Shown: positions 9,579 through 19,219, counted from the first letter of the stretch. The stretch is 64,000 bases of DNA from Halorussus limi (GCF_023238205.1 NZ_CP096659.1:3365626-3429625); one strand, 5' to 3'. A program made the numbers and translations. The notes: generated from the letters alone by a model not told the origin.

Positions 9579-10550
9579 TCAGTCGTTGCGCGGCGCGGGC
9601 GTCGCGGTCGGGTCGTCCTCGACGTAGTCGAGGTCGTCGGTGTAGTAGTCCACGAGCAGGACCGCCGCGGTGCCCGCAACGCCGGCCAGCAGGACCGCGG
9701 CCACGCGCGCCACCGGCCACTCGCCGCCGGCGCCGAGAATCTTCGCGACCGGAAGCCGTAGCGCGCCGACCATCAGCGCGACGAGGAACGTCAGTGTCAC
9801 CTCGCGGTGGTTCGACAGCGCCCATTCGACGACGCGGGCGAAAGTGAGGATGCCGACGGCCGCGCCCGCGACGAACGACACCACGGCGACGGCGGGACCG
9901 ACCGCGGATTCGACCGGACCGCCGCGGACGACGCCGACGGCCTCGTCGATGAACGCGTGGAGCGTGTCCGACATGAAGATGTACTGGCCGAACAGGATGA
10001 GTAAAAACGACCCCGAAACGCCGGGCAGAATCATCGCGCAGATGGCTATCGCGCCGACGACGAACAGGACGGGCGGCGAGTGGGGAATCGCCGCGGCCGT
10101 CGACTCACTCGCGAGCAGGAACGCGACGACGAAGCCGACGACGGCGGCCGCCTTCTCGCCCCCGGTGTCGAGTCGGACCTCGCTCCAGAGGACGAGCGCG
10201 GACGCCGCGATGAGACCGAAGAAGAACGCGAACAGGACGGCCGGCGACGAGTCCGCGATACGACTGACCGCTCCGGTCACTCCCACGATGGCGGTCATGA
10301 TTCCCGCACCGAGGACCAGCAGGAACGCCACGTCCATCTCGCGGAGCATTCCCGCGACGCGCCGCCGGGCCTCGGGGTCGTAGACTCGCGGCAGGTCGGC
10401 CAGCACGCGGGGGTCGAAGGCGGCGATGGCTCCGACCAGTCGCTCGTAGATGCCGGTTATCAGCGCAATGGTCCCGCCGGAGACGCCGGGGACGGCGTCG
10501 GCGGCACCCATGGAGACGCCTTTCAGGTAGATGGAGAGCCACTCTCGCAT
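9579..10550 (-). CDS. DUF368 membrane protein, candidate polyprenyl-phosphate translocase
   Basis: A 323-aa polytopic membrane protein. I start it at the ATG at 10550 (MREWLSIYLKG) since the open frame upstream has non-membrane, Arg-rich sequence. Two copies of the DUF368 signature are visible: DAVPGVSGGTIALITG near residue 20 and ILPGVSGSFLLILFG near residue 190, as expected for an internal inverted repeat. DUF368 proteins in bacteria (PopT-type) were shown to return undecaprenyl phosphate across the membrane. Here the gene lies 191 bp downstream of aglB on the same strand, which suggests dolichyl-phosphate as substrate. That substrate is an inference; the family call is firm. Confidence 0.88.
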   Translation of the reverse strand: MREWLSIYLKGVSMGAADAVPGVSGGTIALITGIYERLVGAIAAFDPRVLADLPRVYDPEARRRVAGMLREMDVAFLLVLGAGIMTAIVGVTGAVSRIADSSPAVLFAFFFGLIAASALVLWSEVRLDTGGEKAAAVVGFVVAFLLASESTAAAIPHSPPVLFVVGAIAICAMILPGVSGSFLLILFGQYIFMSDTLHAFIDEAVGVVRGGPVESAVGPAVAVVSFVAGAAVGILTFARVVEWALSNHREVTLTFLVALMVGALRLPVAKILGAGGEWPVARVAAVLLAGVAGTAAVLLVDYYTDDLDYVEDDPTATPAPRND

Positions 10551-10741
10551 TGGCGAGGGGTACGACAACCGGCCGGAAAACGGTTTGCTTTCTCGGAGGA
10601 CTGAGTGGCCCTGGGGCATAGACGGCACGAGACCGTCCCGGTCGCGGTAGCTACCCGTTGGACACGAAAACTGACGTTGAAAAACGAACGCCGGAAAATC
10701 GGACCTCGAAAATCGACCGCTCGAAAACGACGCGCCGCGTT

Positions 10742-13700
10742 TCAGTCTCGGTTCGCGAGCGCGAGCGCACCGGCCCACGCGCCGACGAGTCCGGCGCGCG
10801 CCGGAGCGGTCTCCTCGCGTTCGGGGAGCGCGCGTTCGGGCGTCATCTTCGACTGCGCGTCGGAGGGCGACGCGTCGGCCGAGGACCCGAGCGCGGAGGC
10901 GTTCGCCGAGTCGTTACCGGTCGTCCCGTTCGCGGCGGTTCCGTTTGCGGGCGCCGTCTGGTTGCCGTCGGCCGTCGAGTTGTCGCTCGACTGGTTGTTC
11001 TGCCGGAGCGAAACCGACTCCTTCGTCAGTTCGACCGTGGTGGTCTCGTTGCTCTCGCCGATGACCTGCGCCTCGGTGACGTGCGCGGAGGCGTTGTGGA
11101 AGGTGACGTTGCCACCCTCGAAGCTCCGGGGCGTGTAGAACTGGTACTGACCGGTCGCGCGGACGCTGACGTTGGTGTACCCCTTCTCGGGACCCCAGTT
11201 CTCGTAGCCGGTCGAGGAGTACGGCAGGGTCATCGTGAACTGACCGTCCGGACCGGTCCGGGCCTGCTGGGTGTAGGTGAACGACCCGTTCTGACCGACC
11301 GGCGATAGCTGGACCGCGGCCGTGACCGTGGTGTTGGCCGGGCCGGTACCCTTCACGGTCGCGCCGGGCACGCGCTCGAACGTCTTGACCCACGAGGGCG
11401 CGGTCTGGAACATCTGTCCGGGGCTCCGAATCGCCTTCCCCTGCAGGAGCGTCTGCATCTCGGCGCGGAGTCGCCGGGCCCACTGCGCGTTGCTCGTCCC
11501 GGAGGCCTCGCTCTGCTTGACCACGCGGTAGTGGTTCAGCGCCTCGACGGGTTCGCTCGGGAACTGCCCGATGCCGCCGATTTGGGAAGTCGAGTCGTTA
11601 GCGACGAACGCGCGGGCCTGCTTCATCGTCTGGAACCGCCGGACGAGCGTCGCGTTCGGTCCCTGCTCGGCGAGTTTGAACGAAGCGACCTGTCCGTTCT
11701 GCGTCCGATACTGGCGGGCCTGCCAGTCCACGACGATGGGTTTGGGCTCCATGCGACTGCCGTGATAGAGGTAGAGCCGCGCCATCTGGCTGTCGTAGTA
11801 CTTCTGGGACCGCAGGTTGAACGCGGTCTGGAGTCCGTTCTGACCCTGTCGGTAGATCGGTTGGTAGTAGGTCGAGGGAGTGACGTTCTTCTTGAACGTC
11901 GCCGGGGCGAAGAACTTCCCGCCGGCATTCGGGTACACCGACGCCATCTTCCAGTCGACCATTACGTACCGGGTCTCCTCGCTGGGCGCGCCGAGGGTCT
12001 TGATGATCTCGTTCGCGCGGGACTCGTTAGGTGCGAGCAGGTACTTCGCGGCGGTCTCGGCGCCTTCCTGGAACGGATTGGCGTTCGGGATGCGCTCGCC
12101 TTCGACCGTAATCCAGTGGCCGTAGTCCCACCACGACATCACGCCGTAGGCCCCTTGGGGGTATTCGTAGTCGCTGTTACTCTGCGGGAACGTGCCGTAG
12201 TACTTCATCTCGTCCGCGTTGTTCGCGTTGGCGTAGTCGCCCTCGGCGGGCGTGCTGTTGGCCAGCCAGTCGAGCGACCCGTCCCACTTGGTGATGTCGC
12301 CCGGACTGGTCTCTGCGGCCTGCATCGCGGTGTTCGTGTTGTCGACGCTCGCGTACCCCGACGACCCGATACTGGCCGGGGTGACGAGTACGGGCGTCAC
12401 CATCAACACGACCAGGAGAATCGTGACGACCTGCGTCCCGTTGATGTCGGCGATGTTCTCGGGGCGCGGGAACTGGGCCCACGCGATTACTCGGCCGAGC
12501 AGGTACGCGTTCAGCACCGCGACCGGCACCGCGAGGTAGTAGTTGAACCGAACCTGCGTGAACGCCGCCGCGGTGATGAACGCGGCCCACACGAGCACGA
12601 GGAGGTGTTCGGCCTTGTGGTCGTCGGACCGGTAGGCCCGCCAGACCATCCAGACCGCGGCGAGGACGGCCGTGAACAGCATCAGGCCGTACTCTCGAAT
12701 AATGAGGTCGTACCACTCGATGCCGATCTGCGGCTGGACTCGGGAGAGGAACGGTTGCGCCTCGCCGATGGTTCGGGTTTCGGCGTTCGTACCGAACCCG
12801 ATGATTCGGAGGAGGTTACGATGGACGAGGTTGTACAGCGGGCGGAACGCGACGTAGACCACGCCGACGACGCCGAGTACGATGCCGCCGACCGTCGCGG
12901 GGTATAGCCCCGTCGAGAGGTCGCGGGCGTCCCATTGGCGGGCGAGCCACGCCATGAAGACACAGCCCGCGGCGACGGCGAACGCGAGTAACGGCTGGAG
13001 CAGCGAGAACTTGGTCGGACTCGGGTTCAGCGTGCCGAGCGGTACCAGCATGAGCAGTCCGGTCACGCTCATGCTTATCGCGCCGACGAACGCGAGGTGG
13101 TCCGGACTGACGCCGCGTGCGTAGTCGGCAGTGAGTTTGAGTCCGAAGAAGGCGCCGAAGATACCGACGAGCAGCACGCCCGGCGGCCACGTCCAGAGGT
13201 AGAGCGCGGTGGCGATGCCGGCCAGCACGCTGTAGCCGATTGGCGCTCGGAGCGCCTCGAAGTCGCGGTCGGCGAGCAGTTCGTACACCGGCTTCTCGCG
13301 CTCGGCGACGCTCAGCGCGACCATCATCGCCAACACTGCGAACGCCTGAAACAGCGGCTCGGCGATGTTGTGGTCGGCGAAGCCGACGAGTCCTCGTCGG
13401 AGGAAGGTTCCGGGTAACAGCGCGAGGACGACGACGCCGAACAGCCCGCCGGGGCGGCCACCGAGGCGCTTACCGACGAAGTACGTCGGAACTGCGACCA
13501 GCGCCCCGAAGACGGCGGGCGCGACGAGGAGGGTCATCGCGACCGTCTTCTGGGAGGGGTCGCCGAGTCCGACGACGAGCGCCGCCGTGGCGATGAGTTG
13601 GTCGTACAGCGTACCGAACTGGCCGACGCTGGTGCCGAACGGGAAGTAGGTCCACGGGTCGTACGGCATCGTGGACGGCCAGTTGTTCACCGTGTACTGT

Positions 13701-13906
13701 ACCTGCCGGAGGTGATACCACGCGTCGTTTCCGTCGAAGAACACCTCTCCGTTGCGGATGAACTTGTCGAACGACTGGAGTCGAACCCACAGCATGAACG
13801 AGAGCGCTGCGGCGAGCACGGGGACGTGATACCAGTCCTCGAACGAGTCGAGGACCGAATCGACGGTATCGGACGAATCCTCGACCTGCTCAGTCTGCTG
13901 GCTCAT
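10742..13906 (-). CDS. aglB: AglB oligosaccharyltransferase (STT3 family)
   Basis: Catalyses transfer of the dolichol-linked glycan to Asn in N-x-S/T sequons on the outer face of the membrane. The 1054-aa protein has a short acidic cytoplasmic N-terminus, about 13 transmembrane helices up to residue ~500, and a large external C-terminal domain. The first external loop has the metal-binding DGNDAWYH (residues ~58-65); the sequon-binding SWWDYGHW is near residues 589-596. The C-terminal ~90 residues are low-complexity and end ALALANRD. It heads the minus-strand part of the glycosylation island and is followed by the DUF368 gene. A TATA-like element ~25-32 bp upstream implies its own promoter. 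Confidence 0.97.
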   Translation of the reverse strand: MSQQTEQVEDSSDTVDSVLDSFEDWYHVPVLAAALSFMLWVRLQSFDKFIRNGEVFFDGNDAWYHLRQVQYTVNNWPSTMPYDPWTYFPFGTSVGQFGTLYDQLIATAALVVGLGDPSQKTVAMTLLVAPAVFGALVAVPTYFVGKRLGGRPGGLFGVVVLALLPGTFLRRGLVGFADHNIAEPLFQAFAVLAMMVALSVAEREKPVYELLADRDFEALRAPIGYSVLAGIATALYLWTWPPGVLLVGIFGAFFGLKLTADYARGVSPDHLAFVGAISMSVTGLLMLVPLGTLNPSPTKFSLLQPLLAFAVAAGCVFMAWLARQWDARDLSTGLYPATVGGIVLGVVGVVYVAFRPLYNLVHRNLLRIIGFGTNAETRTIGEAQPFLSRVQPQIGIEWYDLIIREYGLMLFTAVLAAVWMVWRAYRSDDHKAEHLLVLVWAAFITAAAFTQVRFNYYLAVPVAVLNAYLLGRVIAWAQFPRPENIADINGTQVVTILLVVLMVTPVLVTPASIGSSGYASVDNTNTAMQAAETSPGDITKWDGSLDWLANSTPAEGDYANANNADEMKYYGTFPQSNSDYEYPQGAYGVMSWWDYGHWITVEGERIPNANPFQEGAETAAKYLLAPNESRANEIIKTLGAPSEETRYVMVDWKMASVYPNAGGKFFAPATFKKNVTPSTYYQPIYRQGQNGLQTAFNLRSQKYYDSQMARLYLYHGSRMEPKPIVVDWQARQYRTQNGQVASFKLAEQGPNATLVRRFQTMKQARAFVANDSTSQIGGIGQFPSEPVEALNHYRVVKQSEASGTSNAQWARRLRAEMQTLLQGKAIRSPGQMFQTAPSWVKTFERVPGATVKGTGPANTTVTAAVQLSPVGQNGSFTYTQQARTGPDGQFTMTLPYSSTGYENWGPEKGYTNVSVRATGQYQFYTPRSFEGGNVTFHNASAHVTEAQVIGESNETTTVELTKESVSLRQNNQSSDNSTADGNQTAPANGTAANGTTGNDSANASALGSSADASPSDAQSKMTPERALPEREETAPARAGLVGAWAGALALANRD

Positions 13907-13930
13907 TGGATTGAAGGAGAGGCAAAACGC

Positions 13931-13944
13931 GCATAAGCCTTATC
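13931..13944 (-). promoter_or_regulatory. aglB promoter (TATA-like)
   Basis: On the minus strand this reads GATAAGGCTTATGC. The TATA-like CTTATGC part is 25-32 bp before the aglB ATG (13906), giving a leaderless or near-leaderless mRNA independent of the flippase gene upstream. Confidence 0.6.
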
Positions 13945-14019
13945 ATCTGGGCACGTGTTTCACTGTGTATCAAGCAGTAGTGGTCCGGAAAGAGATGGAA
14001 ACCGTTTCACAACCCGCCA

Positions 14020-15489
14020 CTACCAGTTCAGGAACCGTCCGGGAATGGCCGATTCTATCCGGGAACCTCGAAGTACGCTCGCGATAGTGTGGCGAAGCTG
14101 GCCGCTTATAGCCAACAGTCCGAGGCCGTACACGCCGGCACCGACCGCCAACAGGATTGCAAGGTCGAACCACCGCTGAACTGCGACGACCCGATGGACC
14201 GCGGTCACCGCTAGGAACATCACCGCTCCCATTCCGAATTGTTCGAGGAGCGTCCGCGGAAACAGCGTGAGGTCTGGAAGGTGGCGCTTCACTAAGACCG
14301 ACAGCGCGACGTACCGAATGGACTCCGCGACGATGGTAGCGATTACGACACCGATTGCACCGAGCAGGTACACGAGCGCCACACCGAGGACGACGTTCAC
14401 CGCGAGTGTCGCCACGGAGAGTCGCATGTTCGTATCGGGCATGTCTAGGCCGTTTACTGCCTGTGTTAGCGGGGCACTCTGTGTCCGCACGAGGCGGTAC
14501 AGGGATAAACCGATCAACAGCGATGCCGCTTCGGCGTACTCGCCTCCGTAGAAGGTGACGATAAGCGCTTTCGGTATAGCGAGCGCACCGAAGAAGATGG
14601 GTATCGACAGAATGCTAGCGAACGCGAGCGTGTTCGAGATGTCCGGTTCGACGTTCTCGCCCCGACTGTGAAGATCACTGACTCTCGACATGAGGCCGCT
14701 CGCGGCCGTCGTCGCGACGAAGATGGCAGGTAGCGTCAACTTCGCCGCGACCTCATACATTCCGGCAGCGGCAGGGGTAAGCATGAGACCAAGCAGGAGC
14801 AGGTCGAATCGGCTGTATACCGTTCCGAAGAAGTTCGACGGAATGCTGTACTTGGCGAACTCCCCGACGTTTTGGACCGTCGCGCGCGTCGGTAGCGCCG
14901 GAGAGACGCCTATGTAGTGGAGCAACACGGGTACGACGAGAAGAGATGCTCCAGACAAACCGTACGCCATCCCGGCGGCTCCGAACCCGTAGGCGACGAA
15001 CGCGATTTGGAGTGGGAGCGTGAGGTACGAACGGAGCGCATCAACCCACGTGGCCGCACCGATGAGTCCACGAGCCTGCACCAACTTTTCGAGTGGTTCG
15101 TACAGCGAAACTGACAGGAGGAGTACTGCGAATAGAATCGGGGCTTCCTGCAGACCCGTGTACGACCGGAGCCACCCGGAGAAGACGATAGTTCCTGGAA
15201 GGACGACTACGGTCCATCCTACGACAGCAAACAGGACCGAACCGAGGAGTTCGCGGTCGTGGCTGGACACCTCGGAGAAACGCTTCTTTGCAGCGATTCC
15301 CCATCCGTTTATCGGCCTGTCCGCCAGTTTCACGAGACCGAACAGGAGGTAGAATCCCCCGAACGAGGTCGGTCCGAGGATGCGCGCAAAAAGGATCGTT
15401 CCGACGAAGCCAGTCATCGCCATCGTGAACTTCGCCAAGGTTGCCTTGACGGTTTCCCCGCCAAGACTTACGTTGGATGCGTCGGACAT
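14020..15489 (-). CDS. Wzx/AglR-type polysaccharide flippase
   Basis: A 489-aa MATE/MOP-superfamily exporter with about 14 hydrophobic segments, starting MSDASNVSLGGET (ATG at 15489, one base after the upstream stop). The typical first-helix region GFVGTILFARILGPTSFG fits the polysaccharide-synthesis family. Its likely job is moving the completed dolichol-linked glycan to the outer face before AglB acts, as proposed for AglR in Haloferax. It is the last gene of a tight three-gene unit with two phosphatase-superfamily genes (15491 and 16393). Base composition is visibly less GC-biased than in the flanking housekeeping genes, suggesting exchange of the island. Confidence 0.9.
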   Translation of the reverse strand: MSDASNVSLGGETVKATLAKFTMAMTGFVGTILFARILGPTSFGGFYLLFGLVKLADRPINGWGIAAKKRFSEVSSHDRELLGSVLFAVVGWTVVVLPGTIVFSGWLRSYTGLQEAPILFAVLLLSVSLYEPLEKLVQARGLIGAATWVDALRSYLTLPLQIAFVAYGFGAAGMAYGLSGASLLVVPVLLHYIGVSPALPTRATVQNVGEFAKYSIPSNFFGTVYSRFDLLLLGLMLTPAAAGMYEVAAKLTLPAIFVATTAASGLMSRVSDLHSRGENVEPDISNTLAFASILSIPIFFGALAIPKALIVTFYGGEYAEAASLLIGLSLYRLVRTQSAPLTQAVNGLDMPDTNMRLSVATLAVNVVLGVALVYLLGAIGVVIATIVAESIRYVALSVLVKRHLPDLTLFPRTLLEQFGMGAVMFLAVTAVHRVVAVQRWFDLAILLAVGAGVYGLGLLAISGQLRHTIASVLRGSRIESAIPGRFLNW

Positions 15490-15490
15490 A

Positions 15491-16396
15491 TTACTCGATG
15501 TAGCCGAGTTCGCGGAGTCGTTCGGTCGGCATGTCGATGTCGTCAACGTCCCCGTCGGTCGCCGATAAGTGACGATCTATCCATGCAGGAACGTCGTAGA
15601 CGCTTTCGGGGATTTCATCCGTGGTAGCGCTCGCGTACGCCCGCCACGAGTGAGTCGCGGGATCGGCGTCGGCGTCGGCATCAAGGAAGTTGACGGACAT
15701 CCCGTGGTCGCTGAGTAGGAGGAGTTCGTCTTCCTCGCTGAGTTCCGTGACTAACTCCGCCACAAATGCACCCACACGGCGATAGACGCGCTCGAGCGAC
15801 TCGGGATCGTCGGCGTAGGCGTGTCCGGCTGCGTCCAGCGTGTGGACGTGAACCCCGGCGAGTGAGACGTCGTGGTGGAGTATCTCCCGTGCCCAGCCGA
15901 ACTGCTCGGCGCAGAGACAGAGGAGTTTCCGCTCGAACTCCTGCTTCGACATCCCCTCTGCAACCGCGTTCATCAGGTCCCACGCCTGCTGGAGGTCGCG
16001 CCCGTCGGTGACACCCGGCCAATTCCGGACGACCGCGTTGTCCCTGTCAAACGCGGTCTGGCGGTCGGTCCGGCCGATGGTCTCACGTTGGTTGGTCGTG
16101 TTCCGAATGAATCGACCGAGCGTTCCGCGCGTACTTTCGGAGAGTCGGCCCGTGAACTTCGAGGCGAACTCCAGCAACGGGTTCCCCCACTCGCTCGTCC
16201 CTGCTCCGGTCACGCCGTGTTCCTCGGGACCGACGCCGGTGGCGACGGTGGTCCACACCTCCGGAGTGTACGGGTCGTCCTTCGAGTAGGCGAACGTCTC
16301 GATGGGTCCCGACGATTCGAGGCGGAATTCATCGAGGTTGAAGTGTTCGACCAGTCCAGCGTCGAGCGCGTCGAGAGCGAGAACGACGACAGTCAT
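15491..16396 (-). CDS. Alkaline-phosphatase-superfamily phosphodiesterase-like protein
   Basis: A 301-aa protein of the type I phosphodiesterase/nucleotide pyrophosphatase clan. The N-terminus VVVLALDALDAGLV carries the first metal Asp, TPEVWTTVATG holds the likely Thr nucleophile, and LLLLSDHGMSV provides the Asp-His metal ligands. No signal peptide is visible, so a cytoplasmic or membrane-associated role is likely. It ends LRELGYIE, a tail related to that of three other paralogs in this island. It overlaps the upstream gene by 4 bp (ATGA) and is followed after one base by the flippase start. It may remove or transfer a phosphate or sulfate group on a glycan intermediate; the substrate is unknown. 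Confidence 0.85.
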   Translation of the reverse strand: MTVVVLALDALDAGLVEHFNLDEFRLESSGPIETFAYSKDDPYTPEVWTTVATGVGPEEHGVTGAGTSEWGNPLLEFASKFTGRLSESTRGTLGRFIRNTTNQRETIGRTDRQTAFDRDNAVVRNWPGVTDGRDLQQAWDLMNAVAEGMSKQEFERKLLCLCAEQFGWAREILHHDVSLAGVHVHTLDAAGHAYADDPESLERVYRRVGAFVAELVTELSEEDELLLLSDHGMSVNFLDADADADPATHSWRAYASATTDEIPESVYDVPAWIDRHLSATDGDVDDIDMPTERLRELGYIE

Positions 16397-17493
16397 GCGT
16401 ATCCCAGGTCCTCCAAGTCCTCTTGAAGCGCGTCTTCTTTGACGACCCGGCCGGGCTCGAACCGCTCTAGTTCTCGTTCGAGAGCAGGGTCTTCGACCGA
16501 CTCCGCACCGTCGAGGGTCGTCGTCGCTCCTCCGGTCGAGAAGTGTTCGGCGTTCATCGCCGCCTTCCGGTCGCCGTAGGTGGCGAACGCGACATCCCTG
16601 TCAAGTTCGCCGATTCCGTGTTCGACTCCCAACAACACCGAAGGAACGTCGACCAGTGAGACGACCTCACCCAGTTCCGGCGCGTTTCGCGTCCCGAAGG
16701 GAACGTGTAACAGTTCAGGTCGCATCTTTCCGGGATGGCCCCAGAGTCCGTCTTCGCCGAGCAGTTCACCGTGGTCGGCACAGAACACGACTCGCGCGTC
16801 GTCAGGCACGATCTCCCAAAGAGTCGTCAGCGCCGCGTCTAACTCTTTGATTTCGGTTCTGTAGAGTTCGCGAACTCGCTCCCTGTCGGCCTCGTCACCG
16901 CCGCCCGCGAGGACCTTGCGGGTGAGTGCTTGGGCTTGCGCCCGACTCAAGTCGGCCGTGTCGGGATCATAGGGATGGTGGGGTTCCATGAAGTGGAGCC
17001 AGCCAAACCACTCGCTCCGGCCGTCTATCTCCGAGCGGAACCGCTCAATTACGTCGTCGGCGGGTCGGAACGACTTCTCGACATCGCCGAACGCGCTTAC
17101 CAGTTGCTGATAACGATTGAAGCCCCACGAAGCGACTCGGTACGGGACGGACCCACGCGTGAGAAATGCCGCCCCTTTGTCTTTGAGCGTATCGCCGCCG
17201 CCCGTCGGAGACTCGAACGCATCGAACCCCTCGGCGTACCCGTATCGCTCCGAGAGGAGGTGGTTCGTCGTCACGCCCACACTGTACTCGTCGAACCGGG
17301 TTGCGACGTTCGTCCCGCCAAGGCCGGACCCGTCCGGGTACTCACCGCCGATGATTCCAGGAAAGCTCCCGATAGTCGCCGTACTGGGAGCGAACGCCCG
17401 GTCGTGTGTAGTCTGGAGGAACGATTGAGTCTCCGGCATGTGCCGGAAGTGGTCGTACCGAAGAGAGTCGACAGTGACCAGAAGTGTTTTCAT
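16393..17493 (-). CDS. Sulfatase-like alkaline-phosphatase-superfamily protein with altered nucleophile loop
   Basis: A 366-aa protein starting MKTLLVTVDSLRYD, the sulfatase-type first metal site. The nucleophile loop reads APSTATIGSFPG: relative to the sister gene at 17882 (TVPAH) it keeps the Thr but lacks the Pro and the basic residue. The second metal site FCADHGELLGEDGLWGHPG is intact. It ends DLEDLGYA. A Shine-Dalgarno-like GGAG lies 6-9 bases before the ATG. It is the first gene of a three-gene unit ending in the flippase. A phospho- or sulfo-glycan hydrolase/transferase role is inferred from context; hydrolysis may be impaired. Confidence 0.85.
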   Translation of the reverse strand: MKTLLVTVDSLRYDHFRHMPETQSFLQTTHDRAFAPSTATIGSFPGIIGGEYPDGSGLGGTNVATRFDEYSVGVTTNHLLSERYGYAEGFDAFESPTGGGDTLKDKGAAFLTRGSVPYRVASWGFNRYQQLVSAFGDVEKSFRPADDVIERFRSEIDGRSEWFGWLHFMEPHHPYDPDTADLSRAQAQALTRKVLAGGGDEADRERVRELYRTEIKELDAALTTLWEIVPDDARVVFCADHGELLGEDGLWGHPGKMRPELLHVPFGTRNAPELGEVVSLVDVPSVLLGVEHGIGELDRDVAFATYGDRKAAMNAEHFSTGGATTTLDGAESVEDPALERELERFEPGRVVKEDALQEDLEDLGYA

Positions 17494-17881
17494 TGGTATC
17501 TCCTATTCAGCTATGAGGATTTGAAGGTGACTCTTCTCTTCCGGGCTACAGACACCTGCAATTCCCGAGCGGTTCTCGTGTCAGCCGAATCGCTATTCGA
17601 CGTTTTACTCGAGTAACGTACAGCGCGACGAGGATCACGGGCGCATAACCGGATTCTCCAACCGGTGTTGCCCCCGGTTGAGTCACGCCGTGTTCTTTTC
17701 GACGGACGCCGGTCGTCACTGGTGGCCCCACTTCGGGCGTGACGAGTCCGTCTATCCACGACGTGACCGTCTCGATTCAGTCGTGGTTGGCGAAAAGATA
17801 TTCTCGCAGTTCCACTGACGGGGGAATCAGTAATCGGCGGCGGCGAGAGCGATGACCGCGGGCGTTCGCACAGAAAACGGT
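17494..17881. other. 388-bp intergenic region, no supported gene
   Basis: Lies between the 5' end of the 16393-17493 gene and the 3' end of the 17882-19219 gene, both on the minus strand. It is visibly less GC-rich than its surroundings. One minus-strand open frame (17511-17885) is rich in Arg/Ser/Thr and overlaps the next gene's 3' end, so I read it as chance. A 7-bp inverted repeat, CAACCGG (17659-17665) and CCGGTTG (17674-17680), is the only structure noticed. The promoter of the 16393 unit should lie here. Confidence 0.6.
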
Positions 17882-19219
17882 TCAAGCGTATCCCAAGTCT
17901 TCTAACTGTTCCATCACGGCGTCGTCAAGTTCGTCGTCCTCTGCGACACGCCGTTTGTCGAGTTCAGCAATTCGCTCAGCGAGGTGAACTTCCGGGTCCT
18001 TGAAGGGAGAATCGCCGATCTCTGAGAACCCGTCGAAATCCTCGTACCCGTAGTACTCACCGTAGACGAGGCCGTTGAGTTCGTCGTTGAGGTGTTCGTA
18101 ATCGGTGATGTCGTTGTTCTCCAGTACCTGGAAGTAGCGGTCCGAGAGGCCGTGATACTCAGTGAGGAACTCGCCGTCTTCGACGGGTTCCAGGAGGTCC
18201 CTACCCCGCGAATCGTCGGCGTCGATTCCAGCGAGCGAGAGAATCGTCCGGTGAACGTCGAGCAGACTCACCGACTGTTCTCGGGTGCCGGCGGTGAGAT
18301 TCTCGGCGTCGGTGACGCCGTCCCGGGCGTAGATCGACAGTGGGACGTGCGTGAGTTCGGGCGGGATACCCCAGACGTGTTCCCACGCACCGTACTCGCC
18401 GAGGAGTTCACCGTGGTCCGACACGGTGACTATCACGTCGAAGTCCTCACGGAGTTCCGCGAACATCTTCCGGTACATGTCGGAAAGGTAACTTACGCTG
18501 TCGCGGTAGGCCTGCCTGACTCGCTCGGGGTCGACGTCCGTGTCCGCGAAGGACGCCTGTAATCCCTTGATTTCGGGCGGCTCGACGGTTTGATACTCCT
18601 CCGGAGGATCATACGGTGAGTGGGCCTCCATCAGATTCACGAACAGGAACTCCCGGTCGCCGAATTCGGCGTTCCGAATCATATCGAGCGCGGCGGTCGC
18701 GCCGTCGTCTCTGGTCTCGTGTCCGTACCCCCAATCCCGCATCTTCATCTGGACGCCGTGCTTGAGCGAGGGAATGGTGTCACAGTCGCCGGTGAGGCAT
18801 CGCCAGAGACCGAGTAGATACCGTTTCGGGCCCATATCTCGGGAATCGACGATGAACTCCTCCCAATCGAAGACGGTCTCTTCGAGCGCTCGGAGCCGCC
18901 AGCTTCCCTCGAACTGCTCGAACCCGCGATCGTACCCGAACTGATGGGAGATGTTTACGTTGCCGCTGAAGGCTCGCGTAGTGTATCCTGCCTCGCGGAG
19001 TTGCTCGGCCAGCACTGGTCGCTCACAGTCGAGGCTCTCGGCACCCATGTATGCGCCGACTTCGCTGGCGTAGCGGCCGGTGAACAGGGATGCGTGGGCG
19101 GGAACCGTCCAGTGGCTAGTCGACCAAGCGTTCTCGTATTGAACACCTGGGAGCCAATCGAACTGCCTGTCGAAGGCGTCTTTCCGTAATGTGTCGAGGA
19201 CTACCAGCGCGACGTTCAT
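17882..19219 (-). CDS. Sulfatase-family (alkaline-phosphatase-superfamily) enzyme
   Basis: A 445-aa protein beginning MNVALVVLDTLRKDAF (ATG at 19219; the much longer open frame runs into a divergent gene and is not real). Metal and nucleophile sites are clear: VLDTLRKD near the N-terminus, STSHWTVPAHASLFTG with Thr in the sulfatase Cys/Ser position, and VSDHGELLGEYGAWEH. Two of its Cys (in LTGDCDT and SLDCERP) are outside the active site. It ends MEQLEDLGYA. Thr instead of formylglycine-Cys points to a phosphate-type or transfer reaction rather than a classic sulfatase; its role in glycan modification is inferred from neighbours. Confidence 0.88.
   Translation of the reverse strand: MNVALVVLDTLRKDAFDRQFDWLPGVQYENAWSTSHWTVPAHASLFTGRYASEVGAYMGAESLDCERPVLAEQLREAGYTTRAFSGNVNISHQFGYDRGFEQFEGSWRLRALEETVFDWEEFIVDSRDMGPKRYLLGLWRCLTGDCDTIPSLKHGVQMKMRDWGYGHETRDDGATAALDMIRNAEFGDREFLFVNLMEAHSPYDPPEEYQTVEPPEIKGLQASFADTDVDPERVRQAYRDSVSYLSDMYRKMFAELREDFDVIVTVSDHGELLGEYGAWEHVWGIPPELTHVPLSIYARDGVTDAENLTAGTREQSVSLLDVHRTILSLAGIDADDSRGRDLLEPVEDGEFLTEYHGLSDRYFQVLENNDITDYEHLNDELNGLVYGEYYGYEDFDGFSEIGDSPFKDPEVHLAERIAELDKRRVAEDDELDDAVMEQLEDLGYA

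Noticed and set aside
17511-17885. 124-aa minus-strand frame in the 388-bp gap
   Set aside because: Arg/Ser/Thr-rich with no family pattern, no promoter, and overlaps the 3' end of the sulfatase-family gene.
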